Shown here: in pieces, positions 51,627 to 62,007 of the stretch
How the letters are laid out: each line of letters begins with the position of its first letter
Position numbering within the stretch: the stretch's first letter is position 1
Source of the DNA: Clostridium moniliforme
Lineage (GTDB): Bacteria; Bacillota; Clostridia; Clostridiales; Clostridiaceae
Assembly: GCF_017873235.1 (NCBI RefSeq)
Contig: NZ_JAGGJZ010000002.1
Span: 372,001-436,000, forward strand
Direction of reading: 5' to 3'
DNA: 64,000 bases
The notes under the pieces: model-generated
Seen by the model: the letters and a program-made list of their open reading frames with translations, nothing else
What the model was told of the DNA's origin: nothing
The model's database searches: none
Program-made: the position numbers and the translations under genes

Positions 51627-52691
51627 GTGATATCAAAAACTAAAGGTAGAAGTGTAAGTAATTCATTAGATATAGGAATAGTAGTATTATTAGTATGTTT
51701 AGTTATTTTTTTTGGAAGGTGTATATATATTCTTAAAGAAAATAATGAAAGAGGAGGCCTTGTATATGTAGAGCTATTAAATTTTTCAATGCCTTTAGTA
51801 GAAACTCAAGTTTATGAAGAAGGGGCATATTATGAAAATAATTTATCATTAAAAAATATAGCATTACAAGCAGTAGGTCTTTATGATATAAGTGCTCAAA
51901 AATTAGTAAATAGTGAAAATCCAATATTTAAATTAGATGAGAGAATAGCAAAAAATAATGAAATAGGAGATTATAAGCCTTTTGAGTTAGATGAGAGTTC
52001 AATAATAAAATATACAGATGAAGAAAAAAGTAATTTATATAACCCTAAGCTAAAAAAAGAACTTAACAAGTCAAAACCAGAAGTTTTAATTTATCATACT
52101 CATACAGGTGAAGGCTATGCAGAAACTAAAAACTTCACAAATGATCCTAATCATAATGTAGTAGGAGTTGGAAATATAATAACTAAAGAACTTGAAAAGT
52201 ATGGAATATCAGTAATACATGATAAAACTATTCATGATAATTCATATAATGATAGTTATAATAGATCAAGGCAAACTGTAAAAAGGTATTATGATAAATT
52301 AGGAGATAAATTTAAACTTGTAATTGATATTCATAGAGATGGCGTTAATCGTAAAAATGCTACTCAAGGAACTAAAAATGCATTTACTACAAAAATAAAT
52401 GGTGAAGATGTAGCTAAAATAGCTTATGTGGTATCTAAGGGAAGTAAAAATTATACTAAGTCTACAAAAAAAGTAGAAAAAGAATTAAATAAAATAACTA
52501 AGTCCCTTTATCCAAGTTTTTTAAAAGGTACAGTGGAATATCCTAATGGAATAAATCATTTTAATCAGGATATATTTAATAATTCAATACTTATAGAAGT
52601 AGGTGCTAATATAAATACATCAAAGGAAGTTATGAATTCAGCAAAATATATAGGAAGAATAATAGCAGAATATATAAATGGCAAAAATTGA
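51627..52691 (+). CDS. spoIIP: Stage II sporulation protein P
   Basis: SpoIIP of 354 residues, a membrane-anchored peptidoglycan amidase/endopeptidase that works with SpoIID and SpoIIM in engulfment. One N-terminal helix (IGIVVLLVCLVIFFGRCIYI) is followed by an extracytoplasmic domain. Metal-site motifs are LIYHTHTGEGY, VIDIHRDGVNR and LIEVGANINTSKE. The start is a GTG at 51627, preceded by AGGGAGGGG. It follows gpr; in B. subtilis the two are also adjacent. Confidence 0.94.
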   Translation: MISKTKGRSVSNSLDIGIVVLLVCLVIFFGRCIYILKENNERGGLVYVELLNFSMPLVETQVYEEGAYYENNLSLKNIALQAVGLYDISAQKLVNSENPIFKLDERIAKNNEIGDYKPFELDESSIIKYTDEEKSNLYNPKLKKELNKSKPEVLIYHTHTGEGYAETKNFTNDPNHNVVGVGNIITKELEKYGISVIHDKTIHDNSYNDSYNRSRQTVKRYYDKLGDKFKLVIDIHRDGVNRKNATQGTKNAFTTKINGEDVAKIAYVVSKGSKNYTKSTKKVEKELNKITKSLYPSFLKGTVEYPNGINHFNQDIFNNSILIEVGANINTSKEVMNSAKYIGRIIAEYINGKN

Positions 52692-52751
52692 ATAAGCTTT
52701 TCATAAATTGGTCAAAATTATAATTATAGAAATCTAAAGAGGTGACCATTT

Positions 52752-53123
52752 ATGAAAAAAAATAAATACTTATTAGGAATATTTTCAGTGTTTGTTTTAG
52801 TATTTGCAATTTTTAATTTAGTTAAGATAAATATTATAAATACAAAAGCACTTTCTCCTGTTGGAAATACAGATGATAATAAAAAAATAGTTAATTCAGA
52901 ATTTGGTGATGAATTCAAAAGTTTCATTCAAGATAATTCTAATATTAAAATTTATGAAGAAACAAACGGAGAATATTTAGTTACAATTAATGATAACAAA
53001 ATAAGAATTAAAGAAGAATCAAGTTTATTAAAAGGAACAAAAAAAGTACTTTTAAAAGTAAAATCTATAACTAATAATTTAATTAGTAATATAGAAAGTT
53101 TATTTCAGAAGATAGTACCTTAA
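52752..53123 (+). CDS. Small membrane-anchored protein of unknown function
   Basis: A 123-residue protein with a basic N-terminus (MKKNKY) and one hydrophobic helix (LLGIFSVFVLVFAIFNLV, about 7-24). It has no clear signal-peptidase site, so it is probably anchored with a soluble domain outside. The rest is hydrophilic with a possible small beta unit (KIYEETNGEYLVTINDNKIRI) and a Lys-rich tail. I recognise no family. GAGGTGACC precedes the ATG, 60 nt after spoIIP, so co-transcription with spoIIP and a sporulation role are possible. Confidence 0.75.
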   Translation: MKKNKYLLGIFSVFVLVFAIFNLVKINIINTKALSPVGNTDDNKKIVNSEFGDEFKSFIQDNSNIKIYEETNGEYLVTINDNKIRIKEESSLLKGTKKVLLKVKSITNNLISNIESLFQKIVP

Positions 53124-53162
53124 AATAAATAATAAAGAGCAGTTATAATAGCCCATAAATTA

Positions 53163-53193
53163 TTGACACTTAAGGTGTAAAGTGTGATATAAT
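53163..53193 (+). promoter_or_regulatory. lepA promoter with internal inverted repeat
   Basis: Consensus TTGACA (53163-53168) and TATAAT (53188-53193) are 19 nt apart; GATATA at 53186 gives 17. ACACTT (53166-53171) and AAGTGT (53180-53185) form an inverted repeat filling the spacer. Confidence 0.6.
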
Positions 53194-53213
53194 TTAGCTT
53201 GACTTTAATATAT

Positions 53214-53261
53214 GGGGGTGAAATAACTGCTTTTATTAATGAAAGGGCAGTTTTATATATG
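53214..53261 (+). promoter_or_regulatory. Ribosome binding site separated from the start codon by a hairpin (lepA)
   Basis: GGGGGTGA (53214-53221) is followed by a stem, AACTGCTTTT (53225-53234) with AAGGGCAGTT (53243-53252), two G-U pairs, 8-nt loop. The ATG at 53259 comes 6 nt after the stem. The strong site is 38 nt from the ATG. A second, weaker AAAGGG (53242-53247) is 11 nt from the ATG but buried in the stem. A 7-codon reading frame from ATG 53239 ends in TGA that overlaps the lepA ATG. Confidence 0.55.
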
Positions 53262-55064
53262 AAAAATGATAGACAAAAATTTATTAGAAATTTTTCAATA
53301 GTAGCACATATAGATCACGGTAAATCAACATTAGCAGATAGATTGTTAGAAATTACAGGTACTTTAACTAAAAGAGAAATGGAAGAACAAGTACTTGATA
53401 ATATGGAGCTTGAAAGAGAAAGAGGAATTACTATTAAATCTCAAGCAGCAAGACTTATTTATAGGAGAGAAAATGGAGAAGAATATATTTTAAATCTTAT
53501 AGATACTCCAGGACACGTAGACTTTACATATGAAGTATCAAGAAGTTTAGCTGCCTGTGAAGGGGCTGTTTTAGTTGTTGATGCAACTCAAGGTATTCAA
53601 GCACAAACTTTAGCAAATTGTTATTTAGCTTTAGATAATGATTTAGAAATAACTCCTGTAATAAACAAAGTAGATTTACCATCAGCAAGACCTGATGAAG
53701 TAAAACAAGAGATAGAAGATGTAATTGGAATCCCAGCAGAAGAAGCACCAATGATATCAGCTAAAACAGGACTTAATGTAGAGGAAGTATTAGAAGCTGT
53801 AGTTCGTGATATACCAGCACCAAGTGGTGATGAAAAAGCTCCTCTTAAAGCATTAGTATTTGATTCATATTATGATTCTTACAAAGGAGTTGTAAGTTAC
53901 GTAAGAGTTAAAGATGGTGTAGTAAAAAGAGGAACAAAAATTAAATTTATGGCAACTAATAAAGTTTATGATGTAACTGAAGTTGGAGTGTTTACTCCAG
54001 GCTTTTTACCAGTTAATGAATTAAGTGCTGGAGATGTTGGTTATATAACAGCATCAATTAAAAATGTTAAAGATGCTAGAGTTGGAGATACAATAACAGA
54101 AAGTGGTAGAGAAACAGAGGAAGCACTTCCAGGATACAAACCAGCAATCCCTATGGTTTATTCAGGAATATATCCAGTCGATGGAGCAAAATATGAAGAA
54201 TTAAAAGAAGCATTAGAAAAGCTTCAAATAAATGATGCGGCATTAAATTTTGAACCAGAAACTTCTGTAGCTTTAGGATTTGGATTTAGATGTGGATTCT
54301 TAGGTTTATTACACATGGAAATAATACAAGAAAGAATTGAGAGAGAATTTAATCTTGATATTATAACAACAGCACCATCTGTTATATATAAGATTAAAAA
54401 GACAGATGGAACAGTTTTAGATATTACAAATCCAACTAATCTTCCAGAAATGAGTGAGATAGATTATATGGAAGAGCCAGTAGTTAAGGCTGCAATTATA
54501 ACTCCAACTGAATATGTTGGAGCAGTTATGGAGCTTTGCCAAGATAGAAGAGGAACTTATATTGATATGCAATATATGGAGGAAACTAGAGCGGTAATAA
54601 ATTACGATATCCCATTAAATGAAATAGTTTATGATTTCTTTGATACATTAAAATCAAAAACTAGAGGATATGCATCTTTAGATTACGAATTTAAAGGATA
54701 TGAAAGAGCAGATCTTTGCAAGCTTGATATTCTTTTAAATGGAGATATAGTTGATGCTCTATCAATGATAGTTCCAAAGGAGAGAGCTTATCATAAGGGA
54801 AGAGGAATTGCAGAAAAGCTTAAGGAAATTATTCCAAGACAACTTTTTGAAGTGCCAATACAAGCTGCGGTAGGTTCAAAAATAATAGCTAGAGAAACTG
54901 TAAAAGCTATGAGAAAAGATGTACTTGCTAAATGTTATGGCGGAGATATTTCAAGAAAGAGAAAACTTCTTGAAAAACAAAAAGAAGGTAAGAAGAGAAT
55001 GAGACAGGTTGGATCAGTTGAAGTACCTCAAGAAGCATTTATGTCAATATTAAAAGTAGATTAA
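53259..55064 (+). CDS. lepA: Elongation factor 4 (LepA)
   Basis: Ribosome-associated GTPase of 601 residues. It has G1 [15 protein letters not shown], switch [13 protein letters not shown]3 DTPGHVDF, G4 NKVDLP and G5 SAKTGLNV. Domain II, the EF-G-like domains and the LepA-specific C-terminal domain with [16 protein letters not shown] follow. It affects initiation and back-translocation on stalled ribosomes. I choose ATG 53259 because the conserved start is [18 protein letters not shown]; an in-frame TTG at 53199 has no ribosome binding site. Confidence 0.95.
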   Translation: MKNDRQKFIRNFSIVAHIDHGKSTLADRLLEITGTLTKREMEEQVLDNMELERERGITIKSQAARLIYRRENGEEYILNLIDTPGHVDFTYEVSRSLAACEGAVLVVDATQGIQAQTLANCYLALDNDLEITPVINKVDLPSARPDEVKQEIEDVIGIPAEEAPMISAKTGLNVEEVLEAVVRDIPAPSGDEKAPLKALVFDSYYDSYKGVVSYVRVKDGVVKRGTKIKFMATNKVYDVTEVGVFTPGFLPVNELSAGDVGYITASIKNVKDARVGDTITESGRETEEALPGYKPAIPMVYSGIYPVDGAKYEELKEALEKLQINDAALNFEPETSVALGFGFRCGFLGLLHMEIIQERIEREFNLDIITTAPSVIYKIKKTDGTVLDITNPTNLPEMSEIDYMEEPVVKAAIITPTEYVGAVMELCQDRRGTYIDMQYMEETRAVINYDIPLNEIVYDFFDTLKSKTRGYASLDYEFKGYERADLCKLDILLNGDIVDALSMIVPKERAYHKGRGIAEKLKEIIPRQLFEVPIQAAVGSKIIARETVKAMRKDVLAKCYGGDISRKRKLLEKQKEGKKRMRQVGSVEVPQEAFMSILKVD

Positions 55065-55072
55065 TGAATATT

Positions 55073-55105
55073 AAAGAAATCCTAAGTTTAGGGTTTCTTT
55101 TTTTA
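55073..55105 (+). terminator. lepA terminator
   Basis: A 13-bp stem with one G-U pair (55073-55085 with 55088-55100) runs into seven T. Confidence 0.85.
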
Positions 55106-55248
55106 TAAAAATTATTTTTTGCAAAGAAATTTATTAGTCCATAATGTAATTAACATAGACTTATTAGAAAAAAGTTAAAAATTCTTTAATTGAAGTGAAA
55201 AAAATTTTTATTTAAGGTATAATAAACAGAAGAAAAGGAGGGTATTTT

Positions 55249-55689
55249 ATGTTTTTAAAAGAATTTAATAATGAAGAATCAACTGCATTTATAAATTTAG
55301 TAAATAGATTTGCAAATATAGATAATGTACTTGCAAAAGAAGAAAAAAGATTAATAAAGGACTATATAAAAGAGCTTGGCTTAGAAAATATAGAAATAGA
55401 TAATTTATCTTATGATAAATCTATAAATATTTTGAAGAAAAGTAAAGAGAGAATAAAAAAAATAGCCTACTTTGAATTAGTTGGACTAGCATTAGTAGAT
55501 GGTAATTATGGAGATAAAGAAGTTGATTATTTAGATAAAATTGCAATAGACCTTGATATAAATAGATCAGAAAAAATTGCGTTTGCAAACTTCTTTTATA
55601 ATTTTAAAGAAATCTATGATTTTTCAGTTATAGAAACAGAAGGAAAAGAATTAAAGCATTTAGAAGAACAAGCAGAGGCTTTATTATAA
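55249..55689 (+). CDS. TerB-like helical protein
   Basis: A 146-residue soluble helical protein. The pattern VNRFANIDNVLAKEEKRLIKDY and FELVGLALVDGNYGDKEVDYLDKIA resembles TerB/tellurite-resistance-like domains with acidic residues in the loops between helices. The function is unknown; no other ter genes are near. AAAGGAGGG precedes the ATG. It is a single-gene unit between two terminators. Confidence 0.65.
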   Translation: MFLKEFNNEESTAFINLVNRFANIDNVLAKEEKRLIKDYIKELGLENIEIDNLSYDKSINILKKSKERIKKIAYFELVGLALVDGNYGDKEVDYLDKIAIDLDINRSEKIAFANFFYNFKEIYDFSVIETEGKELKHLEEQAEALL

Positions 55690-55696
55690 AATATTA

Positions 55697-55740
55697 AAAG
55701 AAGATTCTAAGTAAATTTACATTAGAATCTTCTTTTTTGT
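55697..55740 (+). terminator. TerB-like gene terminator
   Basis: A perfect 14-bp stem (55697-55710 with 55722-55735), 11-nt loop, then T-rich. Confidence 0.88.
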
Positions 55741-55778
55741 TATAATTATTAAAAATAATTTAAAAGAAGGTGATATAA

Positions 55779-56906
55779 ATGCAAGAGATTAGTTTATATG
55801 TTCATATTCCCTTTTGCAAGCAAAAATGTTTATATTGTGATTTCCCATCTTATGCAGGAAAAGAAAATTTAGAAGATGATTATATAGATGCGTTAATTAA
55901 AGAGATTAATAGAAAGTGTAAAAATAAAGTTATTAGAAGTTTATTTATAGGAGGAGGAACTCCATCATATTTAAAAGATAGTAATATTGAAAAATTACTA
56001 AAAACTATAAAAAAATTAAATTATATAGATAAATTTGCAGAGAAAACAATGGAGTGTAATCCTGGAACATTAACAAAAGAAAAGCTTCAAATAATGAGGG
56101 AAAATGGAATTAATAGAATTAGTATGGGACTTCAAACAACAAATAATGAATTGTTGAAAAAAATAGGTAGAATACATACTATAGAAGAATTTAAAGAAAA
56201 TTATAAAAGAGCTAGAGAGGAAGGATTTAAAAATATAAACATAGATATTATGTTTGGACTTCCAAATCAAAGTTTTTGTGACTACAAAGAAACATTAGAG
56301 GATATTGTAAAATTAGATCCTGATCATATTTCTTGTTATAGTTTAATAATAGAAGAAGGAACTCCTTTTTATAATATGTCTGAGAAAGGGTTGCTTAAAC
56401 TTCCATCTGAAGAAGAAGAAAGAGATATGTATAGTGTAACTAAGAATATATTGGAGAAAAACGGGTATCATCAATATGAAATATCTAATTATTCAAAGAA
56501 AAATAAAGAGTGTATCCATAATAAAATTTATTGGGAATGTAAAGAATATTTAGGGGTAGGAGTATCAGCAAGTTCTTATATAAATGAGGAAAGAATAAAA
56601 AATATTGATGATATTAAAACTTATATTAAAAAGATTAATAATAATGAAGAGGTTTATGAGAGTATAATTAATAATACAGAAAAAGAAGATATGGAAGAGT
56701 TTATGTTTTTAGGTCTTAGAATGATAAAAGGCATAAGTAAAGAAGAATTTAAAAAAAGATTTAATAAAAATATAGAAGATGTATATGGAAAAGTAATAAT
56801 GGATAATATAAATAAGGGTCTTTTAAAAGATGTTAATAGCAGAATTTTTCTTACAGATAAAGGAATTGAATTATCTAATTGGGTAATGAGTGAATTTATA
56901 TTATAA
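55779..56906 (+). CDS. hemW: Radical SAM protein HemW
   Basis: HemW of 375 residues, an oxygen-independent coproporphyrinogen oxidase-like radical SAM protein that is thought to act as a haem chaperone. The cluster motif is IPFCKQKCLYCDFPSY (Cx3Cx2C). FIGGGTPSYL, NPGTLTKEKL and ISMGLQTTNNELLKKIGR follow, then the C-terminal HemN-C-like domain. AGAAGGTGA precedes the ATG. The lepA-hemW-hrcA order is conserved in Firmicutes. Confidence 0.92.
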   Translation: MQEISLYVHIPFCKQKCLYCDFPSYAGKENLEDDYIDALIKEINRKCKNKVIRSLFIGGGTPSYLKDSNIEKLLKTIKKLNYIDKFAEKTMECNPGTLTKEKLQIMRENGINRISMGLQTTNNELLKKIGRIHTIEEFKENYKRAREEGFKNINIDIMFGLPNQSFCDYKETLEDIVKLDPDHISCYSLIIEEGTPFYNMSEKGLLKLPSEEEERDMYSVTKNILEKNGYHQYEISNYSKKNKECIHNKIYWECKEYLGVGVSASSYINEERIKNIDDIKTYIKKINNNEEVYESIINNTEKEDMEEFMFLGLRMIKGISKEEFKKRFNKNIEDVYGKVIMDNINKGLLKDVNSRIFLTDKGIELSNWVMSEFIL

Positions 56907-56982
56907 GTAATATAAATTGAGAGCAATTTAAAGAAAAATGAAGATAAATAAGTTTAAAATGAATTAATTATAAGTAAAAACT

Positions 56983-57021
56983 TAATATTCTCGTTGACAA
57001 AAATATTCAACGAGAATATTA
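56983..57021. repeat. 15-bp-arm inverted repeat over the hrcA promoter
   Basis: TAATATTCTCGTTGA (56983-56997) and TCAACGAGAATATTA (57007-57021) are perfect reverse complements with a 9-bp centre. They cover most of the -35 element and nearly all of the -10 element. There is no T run after it, so it does not look like a hemW terminator. Confidence 0.8.
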
Positions 57022-57022
57022 T
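56994..57022 (+). promoter_or_regulatory. hrcA operon promoter
   Basis: Consensus TTGACA (56994-56999), exactly 17 nt, and TATTAT (57017-57022), directly upstream of CIRCE. Confidence 0.85.
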
Positions 57023-57035
57023 TTAACTATAGTCA

Positions 57036-57062
57036 TTAGCACTCGATAGTAGTGAGTGCTAA
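57036..57062 (+). promoter_or_regulatory. CIRCE operator (HrcA binding site)
   Basis: TTAGCACTC (57036-57044), 9-nt spacer, GAGTGCTAA (57054-57062) matches the CIRCE consensus exactly. It begins 13 nt after the -10 element, so it is at the transcript start, 17 nt before the hrcA start codon. Confidence 0.98.
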
Positions 57063-57079
57063 TAAGCAGAGGTGATGAT

Positions 57080-58111
57080 ATGGTTATTGATGATAGAAAA
57101 ATAAAAATTTTAGAAGCTATTATCAATGATTACATTAAAACTGGAGAACCAGTAGGTTCTAGAACAATAGCAAAAAATCATGACTTAGGAGTTGGATCTG
57201 CTACAATCAGAAATGAAATGGCGGATTTAGAAGATATGGGTTATTTAGAACAGCCTCATACATCTGCTGGTAGAATTCCATCAAGTAAAGGCTATAGATT
57301 ATATGTAGATAGTTTAATGGATAAACCAATTTTAAGTAAAGAAGAAGATTTGAAAATAAGAGAGTATGTTATTAATTCAGCAATGCTTGAAGTTAGTAAG
57401 ATTGTTAAAAATGCAAGTACATTACTTTCAGAATTAACACATTTAACATGTGTTGTCAAAACACCTTCAATAAGTATGAGTTGTTTAAAATCTATACAAA
57501 TAATTAATGTTGATGAAAAAACACTTTTAGCAGTAATAGTTACAGATGGAGGTCTTATTAAAAATCAAATAATAAGAGTCAAAAAAGTACCACCAGTTAA
57601 AGTTTTAAGTAAAATAAATGAAACATTAAACAGAAGATTATTACATCTTTCAATAGATGAAATTAATTTAGAAGTAATAAACAACTTAAAAGTAGATTTA
57701 CACGGTTATGATGAAGTATTTAATGCAATGCTTCCAGCCTTATATCAATGTTTAAAAGAAGATGATACATCAAGAGTCTTTATGGAGGGTGCTACCAATA
57801 TATTAAACTTTCCAGAGTATAATGATATAGGAAAAGCTAGAGAAATATTATCACTTCTTCATAATAAGGATTGTGTTGTTGAACTTATAGAACCTGAAAG
57901 TGATATAACAATAAAAATTGGTGATGAAAATTATATCCCAGAAGCAAAAGAATGTAGTGTTATATCAGCTGAGTATTCTCTAGGTGATAGTGCAAAGGGC
58001 ACTATTGGATTAATAGGTCCTAGAAGAATTAACTATTCAAAAGTAATCGCAATAATGGCACAAGTCATGAAAGAGTTAAATAAAACTTTAAAAGGACAAT
58101 CTAAAAGTTAA
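57080..58111 (+). CDS. hrcA: Heat-inducible transcription repressor HrcA
   Basis: HrcA of 343 residues, the repressor of the dnaK and groE operons, which binds CIRCE with help from GroEL. The N-terminal winged helix has [30 protein letters not shown]. The central GAF-like and dimerisation regions follow ([14 protein letters not shown]). GAGGTGAT supports ATG 57080. It lies just after its own operator and is thus autoregulated. The gap to grpE is 22 nt. Confidence 0.97.
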   Translation: MVIDDRKIKILEAIINDYIKTGEPVGSRTIAKNHDLGVGSATIRNEMADLEDMGYLEQPHTSAGRIPSSKGYRLYVDSLMDKPILSKEEDLKIREYVINSAMLEVSKIVKNASTLLSELTHLTCVVKTPSISMSCLKSIQIINVDEKTLLAVIVTDGGLIKNQIIRVKKVPPVKVLSKINETLNRRLLHLSIDEINLEVINNLKVDLHGYDEVFNAMLPALYQCLKEDDTSRVFMEGATNILNFPEYNDIGKAREILSLLHNKDCVVELIEPESDITIKIGDENYIPEAKECSVISAEYSLGDSAKGTIGLIGPRRINYSKVIAIMAQVMKELNKTLKGQSKS

Positions 58112-58133
58112 AGAGAAGAGGTGTATTAAAAAG

Positions 58134-58733
58134 ATGGTAGATAACAAAGATAACTTAGAAAATGAAATTAAAAATGAGGAAGAAATTAAAGAAAATGATG
58201 ATGTAAAAGAAAATTTAGAAGAATCCTCAGATGAGCCTCAAGCTGATGAGAATGAAAAAAAAGAAGAGGATGATTTAAGCATGTTTAAAAAATACAAAGA
58301 AGAAAATAAAAAATTAAACAATGAGCTTGAAGCATTAAAAGACAGACTTCTAAGAGTAACAGCTGAGTATGAAAATTTCAGAAAGAGAACAGCTAAGGAA
58401 AAAGAAGGAATTTATACAGATGCTTGTGTAGATGTATTAAAGGAAATTGTGCCTAACCTTGATAATTTAGAAAGAGCATTAGAAGCTGAAGGAAACATTG
58501 AGGATATGAAAAAAGGTGTTGAAATGACTCTTAAAGGCTTTAAATCAGCTTTAGAAAAGTTAGGAGTTGAAGAAATAGAAACAGAAGAAGGATTTGATCC
58601 AAATATTCATCAAGCAGTAATGCATATTGAAGATGAAAATTTTGGGAAAAATTCAGTTGCTGAAGTTTTTATGAAAGGCTATAAAAGAGGAGACAAGGTT
58701 ATAAGACACTCTGTTGTTAAAGTAGCAAATTAA
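58134..58733 (+). CDS. grpE: Nucleotide exchange factor GrpE
   Basis: GrpE of 199 residues, which releases ADP from DnaK. A very acidic N-terminal tail (about 1-55) is followed by a long coiled coil with LLRVTAEYENFRKRTAKEKE and the C-terminal beta domain with NPNIHQAV-like DPNIHQAVMHIED and VIRHSVVKV. AGAAGAGGTG lies 14 nt before the ATG. It is the second gene of the CIRCE operon. Confidence 0.96.
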   Translation: MVDNKDNLENEIKNEEEIKENDDVKENLEESSDEPQADENEKKEEDDLSMFKKYKEENKKLNNELEALKDRLLRVTAEYENFRKRTAKEKEGIYTDACVDVLKEIVPNLDNLERALEAEGNIEDMKKGVEMTLKGFKSALEKLGVEEIETEEGFDPNIHQAVMHIEDENFGKNSVAEVFMKGYKRGDKVIRHSVVKVAN

Positions 58734-58782
58734 AATATATTGAAATAAATTAGAATTTTATAACAAACGATAGTTTGCGTAA

Positions 58783-60663
<1,881 letters not shown>

Positions 60664-60693
60664 TTGTAAAAATACTAATGTTTCTTATATAAT

Positions 60694-60729
60694 ACAAAGA
60701 GGGAAGGCAGATGTCGTCTTCCCTTTTGT
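60694..60729 (+). terminator. dnaK-dnaJ intergenic hairpin (attenuator or terminator)
   Basis: ACAAA-GAGGGAAG (60694-60706) pairs with CTTCCC-TTTTGT (60718-60729) with small internal defects, ending in TTTT. A TATAAT at about 60687 with TTGTAA 18 nt earlier may give dnaJ its own promoter. Confidence 0.5.
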
Positions 60730-60759
60730 AAATTTTATAATGTATGGTGGTGAAAATAG

Positions 60760-61893
60760 ATGGCACAAAAAGACTATTATGAAATCCTTGGTTTAGAGAA
60801 GGGTGCAAGTGAAGCTGAAATTAAAAAAGCCTTTAGAAAGCTAGCTATAAAATACCATCCTGATAAAAATCAAGGAAATGCTGAAGCAGAACAAAAGTTT
60901 AAAGAAATTAATGAAGCATATCAAGTACTTTCAGACCCAGATAAGAAAGCTAAATATGACCAATTTGGAACAGCTGATTTTGACGGAAGCGGATTTGGAG
61001 CAGGTGGATTTGGAGGCTTTGACTTCTCAGATATGGGAGGTTTTGGAGATATATTCGATACATTCTTTGGTGGCGGTGGAAACAGTTCATCAAGAAGGAA
61101 TGGACCTAAAAGAGGAGCTGATATCGAATATACAGTAAGGCTAACATTTGAAGAAGCTATTAAAGGTGTAGAAAAGGAAATATCAATTACAAGAAGTGAA
61201 GAATGTGAAACATGCCATGGAACAGGAGCTAAACCTGGAACATCTCCTAAGACATGTCAAACATGTCATGGAACAGGTCAAATAAGAGTACAAAGACAAA
61301 CTCCTCTTGGAAGTTTTGTAAGTACAACAACTTGTAATAAATGTGGAGGAACTGGTAAGGTTATAGAAGAGCCATGTTCAACATGTAAAGGTAAAGGTCA
61401 AGTTAGAAAAAATAGAAAGATAAAAGTAAACATTCCTGCAGGAGTAGATACTGGAAATGTTATGCCACTTAGAGGACAAGGTGAACATGGAAGTAATGGA
61501 GGTCCAGCTGGAGATCTTTATATAAATATAATTGTTGCACCTTCTAAAAAGTTCACAAGAAAAGGCGTAGATATATATATAGATACTCATATTTCAATGG
61601 GTAAAGCTACACTTGGAACTGAAATAACAGTTGAAACAGTTGATGGAAATGTTAAATATACAGTTCCAGCAGGAACTCAATCTGGAACATTGTTCAGGTT
61701 AAAGGGTAAAGGTGTCCCAAGAGTTAACGGTGGTGGAAGAGGAGATCAATATGTTAAAGTTATAGTTGATATTCCAAAGAAACTTAATGAAAAACAAAAA
61801 GAAGCTTTATTAATGTTTATGGAAGCTTCAGGTGAAAATGTTGAGGGAATTGAAAAGCACCATAAAAAAGGATTTAAGGATTTATTTAAATAA
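60760..61893 (+). CDS. dnaJ: Chaperone protein DnaJ
   Basis: Type I Hsp40 of 377 residues. The J domain has the HPD motif in [10 protein letters not shown] Gly/Phe-rich linker (about 70-110) follows. The zinc-binding domain has four CxxCxGxG units: [24 protein letters not shown] and CSTCKGKG. The C-terminal substrate-binding and dimer domains follow. It delivers substrates to DnaK and stimulates its ATPase. GGTGGTG precedes the ATG. Confidence 0.98.
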   Translation: MAQKDYYEILGLEKGASEAEIKKAFRKLAIKYHPDKNQGNAEAEQKFKEINEAYQVLSDPDKKAKYDQFGTADFDGSGFGAGGFGGFDFSDMGGFGDIFDTFFGGGGNSSSRRNGPKRGADIEYTVRLTFEEAIKGVEKEISITRSEECETCHGTGAKPGTSPKTCQTCHGTGQIRVQRQTPLGSFVSTTTCNKCGGTGKVIEEPCSTCKGKGQVRKNRKIKVNIPAGVDTGNVMPLRGQGEHGSNGGPAGDLYINIIVAPSKKFTRKGVDIYIDTHISMGKATLGTEITVETVDGNVKYTVPAGTQSGTLFRLKGKGVPRVNGGGRGDQYVKVIVDIPKKLNEKQKEALLMFMEASGENVEGIEKHHKKGFKDLFK

Positions 61894-61894
61894 A

Positions 61895-61928
61895 TTAAAA
61901 GGCTACTTAATGTAGCCTTTTAATTTTT
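61895..61928 (+). terminator. dnaJ terminator
   Basis: A perfect 12-bp stem (61895-61906 with 61912-61923), 5-nt loop, then TTTTT. Confidence 0.88.
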
Positions 61929-61933
61929 GATAA

Positions 61934-61968
61934 AAAAACATAGAGTTTTTATAAAACCCTATGTTTTT
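61934..61968 (-). terminator. Terminator of the ABC ATPase gene
   Basis: A 15-bp stem with one mismatch (61934-61949 with 61953-61968), loop of 3 nt. Read on the minus strand it ends in a long T run. Confidence 0.75.
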
Positions 61969-62007
61969 ATCTATTTAAATATAATTTTGGGGGATAAAAT
62001 CTATAAT

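Noticed and set aside
56984..57020. The hrcA upstream palindrome as a hemW terminator
   Set aside because: The stem is followed by ATTTAACT rather than a T run and it overlaps an excellent promoter.
60878..61138. Open frame of 86 codons in another frame within dnaJ
   Set aside because: It overlaps the J domain and Gly/Phe linker of DnaJ; the repetitive translation reflects that codon pattern and there is no ribosome binding site.
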